The translations under genes and the position numbers were made by a program. 53,055 bases of DNA, taken from NCBI GenBank assembly GCA_050331455.1, contig JBHJGV010000012.1, positions 1 through 53,055 on the forward strand. The letters run 5' to 3'. The notes beneath the pieces are model-generated. The model did not search any database and was not told where the DNA came from. It was given only the letters and a program-made list of their open reading frames with translations. This stretch comes from CAYUYV01 sp050331455 (GTDB lineage Bacteria > Pseudomonadota > Alphaproteobacteria > JAJFIK01). This document shows, piece by piece, positions 31,583 to 40,191 of the stretch (position 1 is its first letter; every line of letters begins with the position of its first letter).

Positions 31583-31602
31583 CCCATCCGTAGGCGGATG
31601 GG
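31583..31602 (-). terminator. Perfect hairpin directly after cheW
   Basis: CCCATCCG, loop TAGG, CGGATGGG: an 8-bp perfect stem with a 4-nt loop beginning one base after the cheW stop. No T run follows, so it could be a weak terminator, an mRNA-stabilising end or a processing site between cheAW and cheYBR. Confidence 0.55.
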
Positions 31603-31603
31603 A

Positions 31604-32101
31604 CTAAGCAGCCTGGATCAGATCGGGAAATTCGAGGACTTTGTCCACGTCGAACACCACCAGCAGGCTGCCGTCGAGCCGGAAAACGCCCCGGGAAACG
31701 CCGCGCCAGCGCGGATCGAGATTCGCCGGGTTCGGCTCAAAGGACCGGTGTTCGAGGCTGAGCACTTCACCCACCTGATCCACGATGAGCCCATAGGACT
31801 CGCCATTCTTTTCGATGCCGACGGCCATGCATTCGGCCTCACGCGAACGGGGCGTGAGGTCGAGCTTGCAGCGCATGTCGATCGCCGTGACGATCCGGCC
31901 CCTCAGATTAAGCACTCCGGCGACCTCGGGCCTGGACAGGGGCACCTGGGTGATCGATTGCGGTGCGAAAACGTCATGGATCATCCGTACGGGGATGCCG
32001 AACCACTGATCGGCGATCATGACCGTCACGAAATCCTCGTTGGTGCCGTCGAGGACGCCGGAGTTGCCGTCAGTGGCGGCGCTTTCGGTCGGAGCGGTCA
32101 T
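31604..32101 (-). CDS. cheW: Chemotaxis coupling protein CheW
   Basis: 165 residues, one CheW/SH3-like domain: FVTVMIADQWFGIPVRMIHDVFAP, then VPLSRPEVAGVLNLRGRIVTAIDM with the NLRG turn, then YGLIVDQVGEVLSL. It bridges CheA to receptors. The ATG overlaps the cheA stop by 4 bp (ATGA, 32098-32101). Confidence 0.96.
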   Translation of the reverse strand: MTAPTESAATDGNSGVLDGTNEDFVTVMIADQWFGIPVRMIHDVFAPQSITQVPLSRPEVAGVLNLRGRIVTAIDMRCKLDLTPRSREAECMAVGIEKNGESYGLIVDQVGEVLSLEHRSFEPNPANLDPRWRGVSRGVFRLDGSLLVVFDVDKVLEFPDLIQAA

Positions 32102-34815
32102 GCGGCTTCTCCCTGTTCGACCACCGCGACGCGCAGGGCGTTGACGATCGACTGGCGGTCGGACTTGCTGACATAGTCGCGGAAGCCGACTTCCTCGCCG
32201 CGCTTGCGCTCATCGGGCCCGTCGAAGGAAGACAGGGCCAGGATCGGAATGCGGGACCAGCTGTCGTCGGCCTGCACCTGGCGGGCAAACTCGAAACCAT
32301 CCGTCCCAGGCATTTCGATGTCGGAGACGATAGCGTCGAAGACGATACCCGCCTCGCGGTAGCGCCAAGCCTCCTCGACACTCGCCACCGACGTCACGGC
32401 ATAGCCGGCGGCGTTGAGCAGCGGCGTGATCAGGTTGCGGAAGAAGGCGGAGTCGTCCACCAGAAGCACTTGGCGCTTGCGCAGGGCGATGGACGGCGTG
32501 TCGGCCCGTTCGAACCAGTCCCGGAACACCTGGGTCAGGTGATAGGAGATGTCGAGCACTTCCGTCGCGCGCCCCTTGATGACGGCGGAACCGAGCATGC
32601 CCGGCCGGTCGGCGGCCAGTTCGATATTGAGCTTGTCCTCGACAATGTCGACGATCTCGTCCACGGCGAGGCCGAGGGACCGGTCGCCATCCGTGAACAC
32701 CAGAATCGGCTGGCGCCCTTCGCTGTTGAGAGCGTGCCCCGGATTGACATGCATGATGGGCATCAGGCGACCGCGATACTGCACCAGGTTCTGGCCGTTC
32801 GAGGGCTCGATCTTGTCCGCCTCGATCTCCTCGAGCCGGGTAACGAGGGAGAGGGGCACGGCCTTCGGCTCCTTACTCCCGGCCCGGAAGATGAGCATCG
32901 TGACGGGCTGATCGGCATCCGCAATGCTTCTTTTTGTGCCGGACTTGGTGTCCTTGGCGGTGCTTTGCTCGCTGCTGATGCGCTGGGCAACGCCGTTCGG
33001 ATCCATGATCATGATCACGCTTCCGTCGCCAAGAATGGTGTTGCCCGAGAACATGGTGATGTCCCGCAGGATCGTGGCCACGGGCTTGACCACGATTTCC
33101 TCCGTATCGAACACACCATCGACAACGACACCGAAAATCTGGGCACCGACCTGGCTGACGATGACGAATGCGTCCTTGGACTTACGATCCTTTTCCGCCT
33201 CGATACCAAGTTCTTCGCCCAGATAGATCAGAGGCAGCAACCGGTCCCGCAGGCGCAGGACCGGCGTGTTGTTGATCCGTTCGATGGTGTGTTCCGACCC
33301 GGAGGAAATACGCACGAGCTCGACGACGCTGAGTTGCGGCACGGCAAAGCGTTGGCCCGCCGCCTCCACGATGAGGGCGGAAACGATTGCCAGGGTCAGC
33401 GGGATCTTGATCGTGAAGACGGTGCCCTGACCGAAGATGGACTTCAGATCGATGGAGCCGCCGATCAATTCGATGTTGGAGCGGACCACATCCATGCCGA
33501 CGCCGCGCCCGGAAACATTCGTGATGGCGGCTGCGGTCGAAAAGCCCGGATGGAAAATGAATTTCTGGATCTGGGCTTCGGACATGCCCTCGATGGCGGT
33601 ATCCGTAGCCAGACCATTGGCGATGGCCTTGGCCTTGATCTTTTCGATATCGAGGCCTCGCCCGTCATCGCCCACTTCGATGATGATATGGCCGCCCTCA
33701 TGATAGGCCTTGAGGGTGACAGTGCCCACCTCGGACTTTCCCGCGGCCCGCCGGTCCTCGGTCCGCTCCAGCCCGTGATCGGCCGAATTGCGGACCATAT
33801 GGGTCAGGGGGTCCTTGATCATTTCAAGGACCTGGCGATCGAGTTCCGTATCGGCACCGATCATTTCCAGGTGGATCTTCTTGTCCAGGTCACGGCTGAG
33901 ATCGCGGATGATGCGCGGCAATTTCTGCCAGGCATTCCCGATGGGCTGCATCCGGGTCTTCATGACCTCTTCTTGCAGTTCCCCCGTCACATTGGACAGG
34001 CGCTGCAGGGGCACCTTAAATTCGCTGTCGTCCAGGTGCCGGACCATCTCCATGAGCTGATTGCGGGTCAGCACCAGCTCGCTGACCATGGTCATGAGGT
34101 TTTCAAGCACATCCACATTCACGCGGATGGACTGGTTGGCGATGGAGGTCTCCGGGGACCGACCGCCCTCGGTCTTGGCGCCATCATCCGACTCCTGAGG
34201 AGCAACCGGCGCCGCATCTGCGGATTTGCCCTCGGCCGGTGGCGCGGACGCCGGAACCGGTTCGGGCGTGACGTCCGACTGGGTTTCGTTGAAGGCGCGC
34301 TCCAACTCCTCCAGCGTGACTTCGCCGGCGGTCAGGGGCCGGCCGAGGGTCGAGTCCACCGGGCCGTCGGCGGAGACGGGCGCGGCGTCGCGGGATGTTT
34401 CGATGGCTGGCGCAGCCCCGGTATGGGCGAGGGTGGCACCGCCGGCGGCTGCCGTTTCCAGCCGGCCGATCAGCTCGCTGTCATTGCCGTCCGGCTCCCG
34501 TTCTTCCGCCTCCAGATGCTGGAGCAGAACCTTGATGTGATCCAGGGATTCGAGGATCAGCGTCACCGACTCCGGCGTGACGGTCAGCTGTCCGTCACGG
34601 AACCGGCCGAGCATGGTTTCGGCCGCATGGGCCACCGCCTCCAGGCGCGGCAGGCCGAGGAACCCGCAGGTACCCTTGATGGTATGGACCAGACGAAAGA
34701 CCCGGTCCAGAACTTCCGTGTTCTGCGGATCGCTCTCGAATTTGACGAGCTCGACGTCGACGACGTCCAGGCTCTCGGCGGTTTCCGTCAGGAACTCGCT
34801 CAAGAGGTCATCCAT
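32098..34815 (-). CDS. cheA: Hybrid chemotaxis histidine kinase CheA with C-terminal receiver
   Basis: 905 residues. The P1 HPt domain carries His44 (LVHTIKGTCGF). After an Ala/Pro/Glu-rich linker come the dimerisation helices (VDVLENLMTMVSELVLTRNQLMEM), the kinase domain with HMVRNSADHGLE (N box), GDDGRGL and GRGVGMDVV, then CheW-like sequence (PLTLAIVSALIVEAAGQRFAVP), a second CheW-like segment (about 660-775), and a receiver (about 780-905) with phospho-acceptor Asp832 (VSDIEMPG). Classical CheA lacks the receiver. The hybrid form is typical of alternative pathways. GAGG lies 8 nt before the ATG at 34815. Confidence 0.95.
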   Translation of the reverse strand: MDDLLSEFLTETAESLDVVDVELVKFESDPQNTEVLDRVFRLVHTIKGTCGFLGLPRLEAVAHAAETMLGRFRDGQLTVTPESVTLILESLDHIKVLLQHLEAEEREPDGNDSELIGRLETAAAGGATLAHTGAAPAIETSRDAAPVSADGPVDSTLGRPLTAGEVTLEELERAFNETQSDVTPEPVPASAPPAEGKSADAAPVAPQESDDGAKTEGGRSPETSIANQSIRVNVDVLENLMTMVSELVLTRNQLMEMVRHLDDSEFKVPLQRLSNVTGELQEEVMKTRMQPIGNAWQKLPRIIRDLSRDLDKKIHLEMIGADTELDRQVLEMIKDPLTHMVRNSADHGLERTEDRRAAGKSEVGTVTLKAYHEGGHIIIEVGDDGRGLDIEKIKAKAIANGLATDTAIEGMSEAQIQKFIFHPGFSTAAAITNVSGRGVGMDVVRSNIELIGGSIDLKSIFGQGTVFTIKIPLTLAIVSALIVEAAGQRFAVPQLSVVELVRISSGSEHTIERINNTPVLRLRDRLLPLIYLGEELGIEAEKDRKSKDAFVIVSQVGAQIFGVVVDGVFDTEEIVVKPVATILRDITMFSGNTILGDGSVIMIMDPNGVAQRISSEQSTAKDTKSGTKRSIADADQPVTMLIFRAGSKEPKAVPLSLVTRLEEIEADKIEPSNGQNLVQYRGRLMPIMHVNPGHALNSEGRQPILVFTDGDRSLGLAVDEIVDIVEDKLNIELAADRPGMLGSAVIKGRATEVLDISYHLTQVFRDWFERADTPSIALRKRQVLLVDDSAFFRNLITPLLNAAGYAVTSVASVEEAWRYREAGIVFDAIVSDIEMPGTDGFEFARQVQADDSWSRIPILALSSFDGPDERKRGEEVGFRDYVSKSDRQSIVNALRVAVVEQGEAA

Positions 34816-34949
34816 GTTCTTGGCCTCACCTGCGCACATCCACCGGTAAACCGGCACTGTTGAACCGGGCGGAGCCGCGCGGTCCATGACGTGCGGGAGT
34901 GTGGCCGTTCACTGTTAAAGGCGCGTAAAGCCTGCACCCCGGGGGTCCA

Positions 34950-35585
34950 TCAGGCGTCAGCATACCGTATACGGAAGACGATGCTGTCCTCCCGGGCCTC
35001 TGCGTCGATCCGAGCCTCCAGGCGACGGGCCAGAAGATGGGCCATGAAGGCCTGGATCGACCGGGCATCGAGGTCTGCCCCATCCGAGTCCACGGGCGTT
35101 TCGAAAAAGCGGAAGCCCTCGGGCACGGATGCCCGTTCCCCCGTCGCCGTGACATCCACGCCGCCCGGTCCGCCGTCTTCGCTCGGCGCTACCCGCAACT
35201 TTCCCCCGCGGGGGATGGCATCATTGGCCAGCACAAGGATGTTCAGCATCAAACGCACCCGATCCTTCGATGCAGGCCCAGCCGGAAAGCCCCAGTCCAG
35301 GGCGGTCTTGCCCGTCTCGAAGACGCCGCGGGCCAGCCCTTCGGCCATGGACATCTCCACGTTCTCGCCCGCGGACTGGGACGCGCCGAAGGCGAGCCGG
35401 GCGAATTGCAGCTTGGCCGTTGCGGCCCGCGCGCTGGTGTCGATGAGCGCCAGCGCCTCGTTGCGCATCTCCGTGTCGTCATCGTCGGACAACACCTCAA
35501 GGCCATTGGCCAGGGCGCCGACGGGACTGATGAGGTCGTGGCAGACTTTGGAACACATCAGCGCGGCGATATCGAGTTCGCGCAT
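34950..35585 (-). CDS. chpT: Histidine phosphotransferase ChpT
   Basis: 211 residues. ELDIAALMCSKVCHDLISPVGALANGLEVL near the start carries His16 (CHDLISPVGA), the phospho-accepting site of ChpT, followed by a degenerate GHKL-like domain with LVLANDAIPRGGKL. In alphaproteobacteria ChpT passes phosphate from CckA to CtrA and CpdR, controlling the cell cycle and motility genes. GGAGG lies 9 nt before the ATG at 35585. It is 134 bp upstream of cheA and may be cotranscribed with the whole che cluster. Confidence 0.92.
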   Translation of the reverse strand: MRELDIAALMCSKVCHDLISPVGALANGLEVLSDDDDTEMRNEALALIDTSARAATAKLQFARLAFGASQSAGENVEMSMAEGLARGVFETGKTALDWGFPAGPASKDRVRLMLNILVLANDAIPRGGKLRVAPSEDGGPGGVDVTATGERASVPEGFRFFETPVDSDGADLDARSIQAFMAHLLARRLEARIDAEAREDSIVFRIRYADA

Positions 35586-35803
35586 GGCGGAAGGCCTCCG
35601 TTCTGGTTCATGGACCGGAAAGACGGGCCGTGAGGATACGCGTCGGCCCGATGTGACTGCTGATCCCCCTATACACTGATTTGCGCCCATGGATTTCAAA
35701 GGCTTCCGCCCCCGCCCCGCCCGGGAGCCGGTTCTGTCATTGCTATGGGGTGGGGGGCGTGCTACGGCGCCCTCCCATGTCGCACCACCAGGAGGGTCAG
35801 CCC

Positions 35804-36628
35804 GTGTCCAATCCGATCGCCACTGCCGAGGGTCCGCTAAGCCGGATGGATCTTGCCCGTCGTCTGCGTGACATCGCCCGGGAGGCCGGCCAGGCGATCA
35901 TGCCCTATTTCAATCAGGACACGGATGTCCGCACCAAGGAAGACGGCTCCGCCGTAACGGATGCCGACGAGGCCGCCGAGCGTCTGATCCTGGAGCGGCT
36001 CAAGGCCCTGACACCGGACATCCCCGTGGTGGCCGAGGAGGCGATGGCGGCGGGCGATGCGCCGGAGGTCGACGAAGGGCCGTTCTTCCTGGTGGATCCG
36101 CTCGACGGCACCAAGGAATTCATTTCCGGCCGGGGCGAATTCACCGTGAACATCGCCATGGTGGACCGGGGCACGCCGATCATCGGCGTCGTCTATGCGC
36201 CGGCCCTGTCGCGGATGTTTTTCGGCGCCGTGGGCGAAGGGGCGTTCGAGGAAAAGGTCGCGCCGGACGGCACGGTAGAGACAGCGGAACGGGGTATCAC
36301 CACCCGGGTGCCGCCGGAACAGGGCCTGACCGCCGTGGCGAGCCGATCCCACCGGGACGAGAAAACGGACGATTATCTGAAGACCTTCAAGGTGGCGTCC
36401 TTCGTCAGCGCCGGCTCGTCGCTCAAGTTCTGCCTGGTCGCCGCCGGCGAGGCCGACATCTATCCCCGGCATGGGCGCACGATGGAATGGGACACCGCCG
36501 CCGGCCACGCCGTGCTCGCCGCCGCGGGCGGGACCGTGACGGAAGTGGACGGCCCCGTGCTGCGTTACGGCAAGGTCAAGGACGCGTTCGCCAATCCGTT
36601 TTTCGTGGCCCGGGGGCAGATGGGCTGA
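35804..36628 (+). CDS. cysQ: 3'(2'),5'-bisphosphate nucleotidase CysQ-like, inositol monophosphatase family
   Basis: 274 residues. Metal-site motifs are Glu78-Glu79 (VVAEEA), DPLDGTKEF (98-106) and EWDTAAGHAVL near the C-terminus. DGTKEFISGRGEFTVNIA is the CysQ version of the motif. The enzyme removes the 3'-phosphate from PAP left by PAPS-using reactions, which fits the sulfotransferase elsewhere in the window. I start at GTG 35804 because AGGAGG lies 8 nt upstream; ATG 35777, in frame, would include that site. Other family members act on inositol or histidinol phosphate. Confidence 0.88.
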   Translation: MSNPIATAEGPLSRMDLARRLRDIAREAGQAIMPYFNQDTDVRTKEDGSAVTDADEAAERLILERLKALTPDIPVVAEEAMAAGDAPEVDEGPFFLVDPLDGTKEFISGRGEFTVNIAMVDRGTPIIGVVYAPALSRMFFGAVGEGAFEEKVAPDGTVETAERGITTRVPPEQGLTAVASRSHRDEKTDDYLKTFKVASFVSAGSSLKFCLVAAGEADIYPRHGRTMEWDTAAGHAVLAAAGGTVTEVDGPVLRYGKVKDAFANPFFVARGQMG

Positions 36629-36639
36629 CGCCGCCGCCG

Positions 36640-36876
36640 TCAGGTTTGGGGCGGTTTGTCGTCGTCCGGGTCATCATAACCGGCTCGGGCCGAATAAAAG
36701 CTCAGCGCCATCAGCCCGACCCCAAGGACCACGGTGAAGACAAAGCCAAGCCCCAAGGCGATCCAGCCATGGACATCCATGGGCGTTGCGGCCTGCAGCG
36801 TCCATTCCCGATACGCGAACCAGCCGGCAAAGGCCAGGAGGCCCAGCAGGGACACGACGAGCAAGACTGTCTTCAT
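36640..36876 (-). CDS. Small two-helix membrane protein
   Basis: 78 residues. Two hydrophobic segments, about 3-22 and 40-62, and an acidic tail ending DDPDDDKPPQT. GGAGAGG precedes the ATG at 36876. It starts 27 bp after the MATE gene on the same strand, so it is probably cotranscribed. No family recognised. Confidence 0.75.
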   Translation of the reverse strand: MKTVLLVVSLLGLLAFAGWFAYREWTLQAATPMDVHGWIALGLGFVFTVVLGVGLMALSFYSARAGYDDPDDDKPPQT

Positions 36877-36902
36877 CCGCCCTCTCCTCTTCAGGTCATC
36901 CC

Positions 36903-38303
36903 TCAGCCGCGATGGGTGGAAAACGGGTTGAGGGGAAACGGCCAGCGAAAGGCCGGGCAACGCTCACCGGGAACGATCCGCCCGTCCCCATAGGCTTTGA
37001 TCAGGCGAAAGCTCATCCACACGGCCAAGACGCCGAAGACCACCCCGCCCAACGCCTGACCGATCAGCACGCCCTGCGCGTCGCCCAGAACGGCGCCCAC
37101 AGTCACCAGGGGGACCGTGCCCAGGGTGTTCCGCCCCCAGTTCAGCCATGTGGAATAATAGGGCCGGTTCAGATTGTTGAATGCGGCATTCGAGGCAAAG
37201 AGCGCCCCGTTGAACGCGAAGGCGAGCGCCAAAGGACCGCAAAACAGGAACAAGAGATCCCTGGTCTGCCCTTCCGCATCGAACAGGGTCGAGAGCGGCC
37301 CGCGCAGCAGGACCAGAAGCACCGTCACCACCAGGACGAAACCGACCACGAAGCGCAGGCCCTCGACCATGGTCTGGCGCACCCGGGCCCATTCTCCAGC
37401 GCCGAAATTCTGGCCCACGATCGGTCCGATGGCTCCGGACAGGGCGAACACCACCCCGAAGGCCACGGGCGTGAGGCGGCCGACGATGGCCATGCCCGCA
37501 ATGGCCGCATCGCCGAAGGGCGCCATGGCGCTGGTCACATAGGCATTGCCGATGGGCGTCGCGATATTGGTCAGCACCGCCGGAATGGCCAGCCCGCAGA
37601 TCGCCGGCACATCCTCGCGCAGGGCCGCCGCGTCGAAGGGGGCGAGCCCGCCATGGTACCGGAAAACCGAGCGGTAGGCCGTGACCAGGACGGCCAGCCG
37701 GGACAGCACCGAGGCCATGGCGGCGCCGTTCAACTCGAACGCCAGGGCGAAAATGAACACGGGATCCAGAATGGCGTTCACGATGCCGCCGATAATGGTG
37801 GCCCACATGGCCCGGCTGGCATTTCCATGGGCCCGCAGGATCGCCACGCCGCCCATGCCGATCACCAGGATCGGCATGGAGGGCACGATGATCCGCAGGT
37901 AATCCGTTGCAAGACTAAGGGTGCGGCCCGTGGCGCCGAGCAGGGTCAGGATCGAGGGCACGAGGACCCACACGAACACGCTGAGGGTGCAGGCCAGAAG
38001 AAATCCGAAGACCAGCACATTGGTGGCATAGCGCCGGGCCCGATCCGGCTCGCGGGCGCCGAGCGAGCGGGCGACGAGGGCTGCCATGGTGATGGAGAGG
38101 CCGATCCCGACGGAGGTGGTGAAGAACAGGATCGCACTGGCGTAGCCGACCGCCGCGGCAAGCTCCGCCTGGCCCAGCATGGAAATGAAGATGAGGTCGA
38201 CGAAATCGACCACGAACAGGGCCATGAGCCCGACACTGCCGGTAAAGGACATGACGGCCACATGGCGCATCAGATTACCGGTCAGGAATTTGGGCTCGGC
38301 CAT
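36903..38303 (-). CDS. MATE-family multidrug/organic cation exporter
   Basis: 466 residues with twelve hydrophobic segments in two homologous halves. The first half begins LTGNLMRHVAVMSFTGSVGLMALFVVDFVDLIFISMLGQ, and the second half has the matching AIPAVLTNIATPIGNAYVTSAMAPFGDAAIAG. MATE proteins exchange Na+ or H+ for drugs and toxins at the inner membrane. It is followed by the small membrane protein. Confidence 0.95.
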   Translation of the reverse strand: MAEPKFLTGNLMRHVAVMSFTGSVGLMALFVVDFVDLIFISMLGQAELAAAVGYASAILFFTTSVGIGLSITMAALVARSLGAREPDRARRYATNVLVFGFLLACTLSVFVWVLVPSILTLLGATGRTLSLATDYLRIIVPSMPILVIGMGGVAILRAHGNASRAMWATIIGGIVNAILDPVFIFALAFELNGAAMASVLSRLAVLVTAYRSVFRYHGGLAPFDAAALREDVPAICGLAIPAVLTNIATPIGNAYVTSAMAPFGDAAIAGMAIVGRLTPVAFGVVFALSGAIGPIVGQNFGAGEWARVRQTMVEGLRFVVGFVLVVTVLLVLLRGPLSTLFDAEGQTRDLLFLFCGPLALAFAFNGALFASNAAFNNLNRPYYSTWLNWGRNTLGTVPLVTVGAVLGDAQGVLIGQALGGVVFGVLAVWMSFRLIKAYGDGRIVPGERCPAFRWPFPLNPFSTHRG

Positions 38304-38400
38304 GGGCGGGGTCCTGGAGTGCGGGGGCTGAACAAGTGCCCCTACACTTAAGCACGTCCCATGGGGAATCGAGACAGGGGCGCCAGCCCCCAGGTCAGGA

Positions 38401-38429
38401 CCGGCCTGTCGCCCCGTCAGGCCGGTTTT
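38401..38429 (+). terminator. Hairpin with T run after the hlyIII-like gene
   Basis: CCGGCCTG (38401-38408), 9 nt, CAGGCCGG (38418-38425), then TTTT. The T run is on the plus strand, while both flanking genes are on the minus strand, so it would stop antisense transcripts. On the minus strand it is a strong hairpin without T run, two bases past the HlyIII-like stop. Confidence 0.45.
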
Positions 38430-38430
38430 G

Positions 38431-39123
38431 TCAGGCCGGGGGGTTGATGACGATGGCGTTCACCACAGCGGCATAATGGAGCCCGGCGGCAGCCAGAACA
38501 AAGATGTGCCAGACCGCATTGTGATAGGGCAGCCGCTCGGCCATGTGGAAAAAGACCCCGATCGTGTAGGTGAGACCGCCCACCGTCAAAAGGACCAGGG
38601 TCGTGGTAGACACGGCATGGACCAGGGGATTGATGGCAAAGACGATGCTCCAGCCCATGAACAGGCACAGGATCACGATCATGCGGTCGGCCCGGCGCGG
38701 GAACACCGTGGCGGCAACCACACCCAGGATCGCGCAGCTCCAGACAAAGGCGAACAAGCCGACACCCCAGGGCCCGCCGATCTTGACGAGGGCGAAGGGG
38801 CTGTAGCTCCCGGCGATCATCAGGAAGATGCCCGAATGGTCGAGCCGGCGCAGGATCTCCTTCCAGTCCGGCCGCTCCACGATGTTGTAAAGGGCGGAGA
38901 AGCTGATCATCATCACCAGACCAACGGCATAGAGCGGCAGGCCGATGGCCACCGGCAGATTAGCCCGTTCCAACCCCATGACGAGAATGATCGGCACGCC
39001 GATCGCCACGAAGATCAGCCCGCTGACATGGACGCCGAAATCGACCCGGCGCTCGCTTTTCGTATAAATGGGAAAGGCCGGCACGGGCAGTGACGTGTCC
39101 GTGCGAATTGCTGTCTCATTCAT
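38431..39123 (-). CDS. Hemolysin III/PAQR family membrane protein
   Basis: 230 residues with seven hydrophobic segments. The family's conserved residues are visible: SFSALYN in helix 2-3, LDHSGIFLMIAGSYSP (Asp-His), and HNAVWHIFVLAAAGLHY (His-x5-His-type metal site). Despite the name, the bacterial family has no proven haemolytic role. GAGGG precedes the ATG. The 289 bp upstream (39124-39412) hold an 11-bp direct repeat CTCGTCTTCAA at 39135 and 39151 and nothing else recognised. Confidence 0.9.
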   Translation of the reverse strand: MNETAIRTDTSLPVPAFPIYTKSERRVDFGVHVSGLIFVAIGVPIILVMGLERANLPVAIGLPLYAVGLVMMISFSALYNIVERPDWKEILRRLDHSGIFLMIAGSYSPFALVKIGGPWGVGLFAFVWSCAILGVVAATVFPRRADRMIVILCLFMGWSIVFAINPLVHAVSTTTLVLLTVGGLTYTIGVFFHMAERLPYHNAVWHIFVLAAAGLHYAAVVNAIVINPPA

Positions 39124-39412
39124 CAGCGCACACCCTCGTCTTCAAACGATCTCGTCTTCAAGCTTTTTTGCCTTCAGAACGGTCCTATGACAAAGCGGGC
39201 AGCCCGCCCGGATGGGTGCGAGCTCTACAAACCTTAAGGTGAGCGTCACCTGCCACCCTTTACGCAAGGTTACACTGAATTTGGACTGTTGAAAGGCTCA
39301 ATCATGCGCCCCGGCAGGCCGAATTCAGTGCTCAAACCCTTGTCAGTGCAGCGGCAAGACGGTCTGGATACAGGCTCGATCAGGCACCGATTGAGTGCAT
39401 AAACCCATGGCA

Positions 39413-39817
39413 CTAAGCGGGACCCGAAGCGTTCCCGCCGGCGCGAACCGGCTGGGTCTCCAGGGGTTGGGCCTCGGCCGACCGGGCTGTGATGGCACCC
39501 GCCTGCCGCCGCATGATCACCGCGCGGGGTTTGCGGCCTGGCCTTGATCCGTAGGCACGCACAAAACGCACGCTGTCTGCCTCGGCAAAGACAGTGTCGC
39601 GGAGGCAGCGGGTCAGGAAACGGGTCGCCGACGGATCGGCGGCCCGGAAGGCAAAAACGAGTCCCGCACGGCCTTTTCCGAAATGGTCCAGCGTGATCTG
39701 GACCGCACCCGTCAGATACCCCTCCGCCTTCGCCTCTTCGACGAAGGACAAGCACACAAACCCCACGGCCCGGTCACCCTCCTGGGCGAAGCGGTATTCG
39801 GCCCGGTCGATGATCAT
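39413..39817 (-). CDS. Hypothetical protein
   Basis: 134 residues from ATG 39817, no family recognised. The first ~100 residues look like a folded alpha+beta protein (IIDRAEYRFAQEGDRAVGF, then VQITLDHFGKGRAGLVFAFRA and FVRAYGSRPGR). The rest is Ala/Pro-rich. Codon use is like its neighbours. Its start abuts a decayed module on the other strand, so the 5' end may mark a rearrangement. No strong ribosome-binding site. Confidence 0.5.
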   Translation of the reverse strand: MIIDRAEYRFAQEGDRAVGFVCLSFVEEAKAEGYLTGAVQITLDHFGKGRAGLVFAFRAADPSATRFLTRCLRDTVFAEADSVRFVRAYGSRPGRKPRAVIMRRQAGAITARSAEAQPLETQPVRAGGNASGPA

Positions 39818-39819
39818 CG

Positions 39820-40001
39820 CGCTGACCCCGGAGGACGGGGACACCTTCTATTTCCCACCCAAGCCCTACAATGCCGCGATTGCCGCTGGCGAGACCGACG
39901 GGTTTGGTTTCCAAGCCACCTTCACGCAGACCCAGGCCCAACCGCCTTGGGACGCGGACGATGTCACCCTCGTCCTGCCCGATGAGGTTTTCCGGTTTTA
40001 G
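39820..40001 (+). pseudogene. Fragment of a cellulose-binding-like module
   Basis: The frame ending at TAG 39999-40001 reads PEDGDTFYFPPKPYNAAIAA, then GETDGFGFQATF and a short tail. It aligns with the last ~70 residues of the subtilase-like protein at 40192-42990 (FDGDVFFFPETYNSDIGVG, then FGFQASV) and with the C-terminal half of CBM2-like domains. The N-terminal half and any start codon context are missing. It lies on the opposite strand, pointing at the 3' end of that gene. Confidence 0.65.
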
Positions 40002-40036
40002 CCGTTCGATTTTGGATCCTGAGCGGCGCAAGAACC

Positions 40037-40107
40037 GTAGGGCGGGTTGCAACCCGCCCCTTCGAGGCAGCCGGTGGCGCTTAACGGCGGATTTCAATCC
40101 GCCCTAC
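40037..40107. repeat. REP-like palindrome pair
   Basis: GGCGGGTTGCAACCCGCC (40041-40058) and GGCGGATTTCAATCCGCC (40086-40103) are two 8-bp hairpins. They are flanked by GTAGGGCGG (37-45) and CCGCCCTAC (99-107), so the whole 71-bp unit is itself an inverted repeat. GTAGGGCGGATT-type palindromes are dispersed extragenic repeats in many proteobacteria. Confidence 0.75.
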
Positions 40108-40129
40108 CCTGATCGAGAAATGCCTGATC

Positions 40130-40158
40130 AAAAAAAGGCGGGCCCCGGAGGGCCCGCC
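40130..40158 (-). terminator. Intrinsic terminator of the subtilase-like gene
   Basis: On the minus strand GGCGGGCCC, loop of 4, GGGCCCGCC, then seven T (40136-40130). A perfect 9-bp GC stem, 33 bp after the stop codon at 40192. Confidence 0.92.
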
Positions 40159-40191
40159 GTCACCGTACAATCTCGCGCTTTGGGTGCATGA

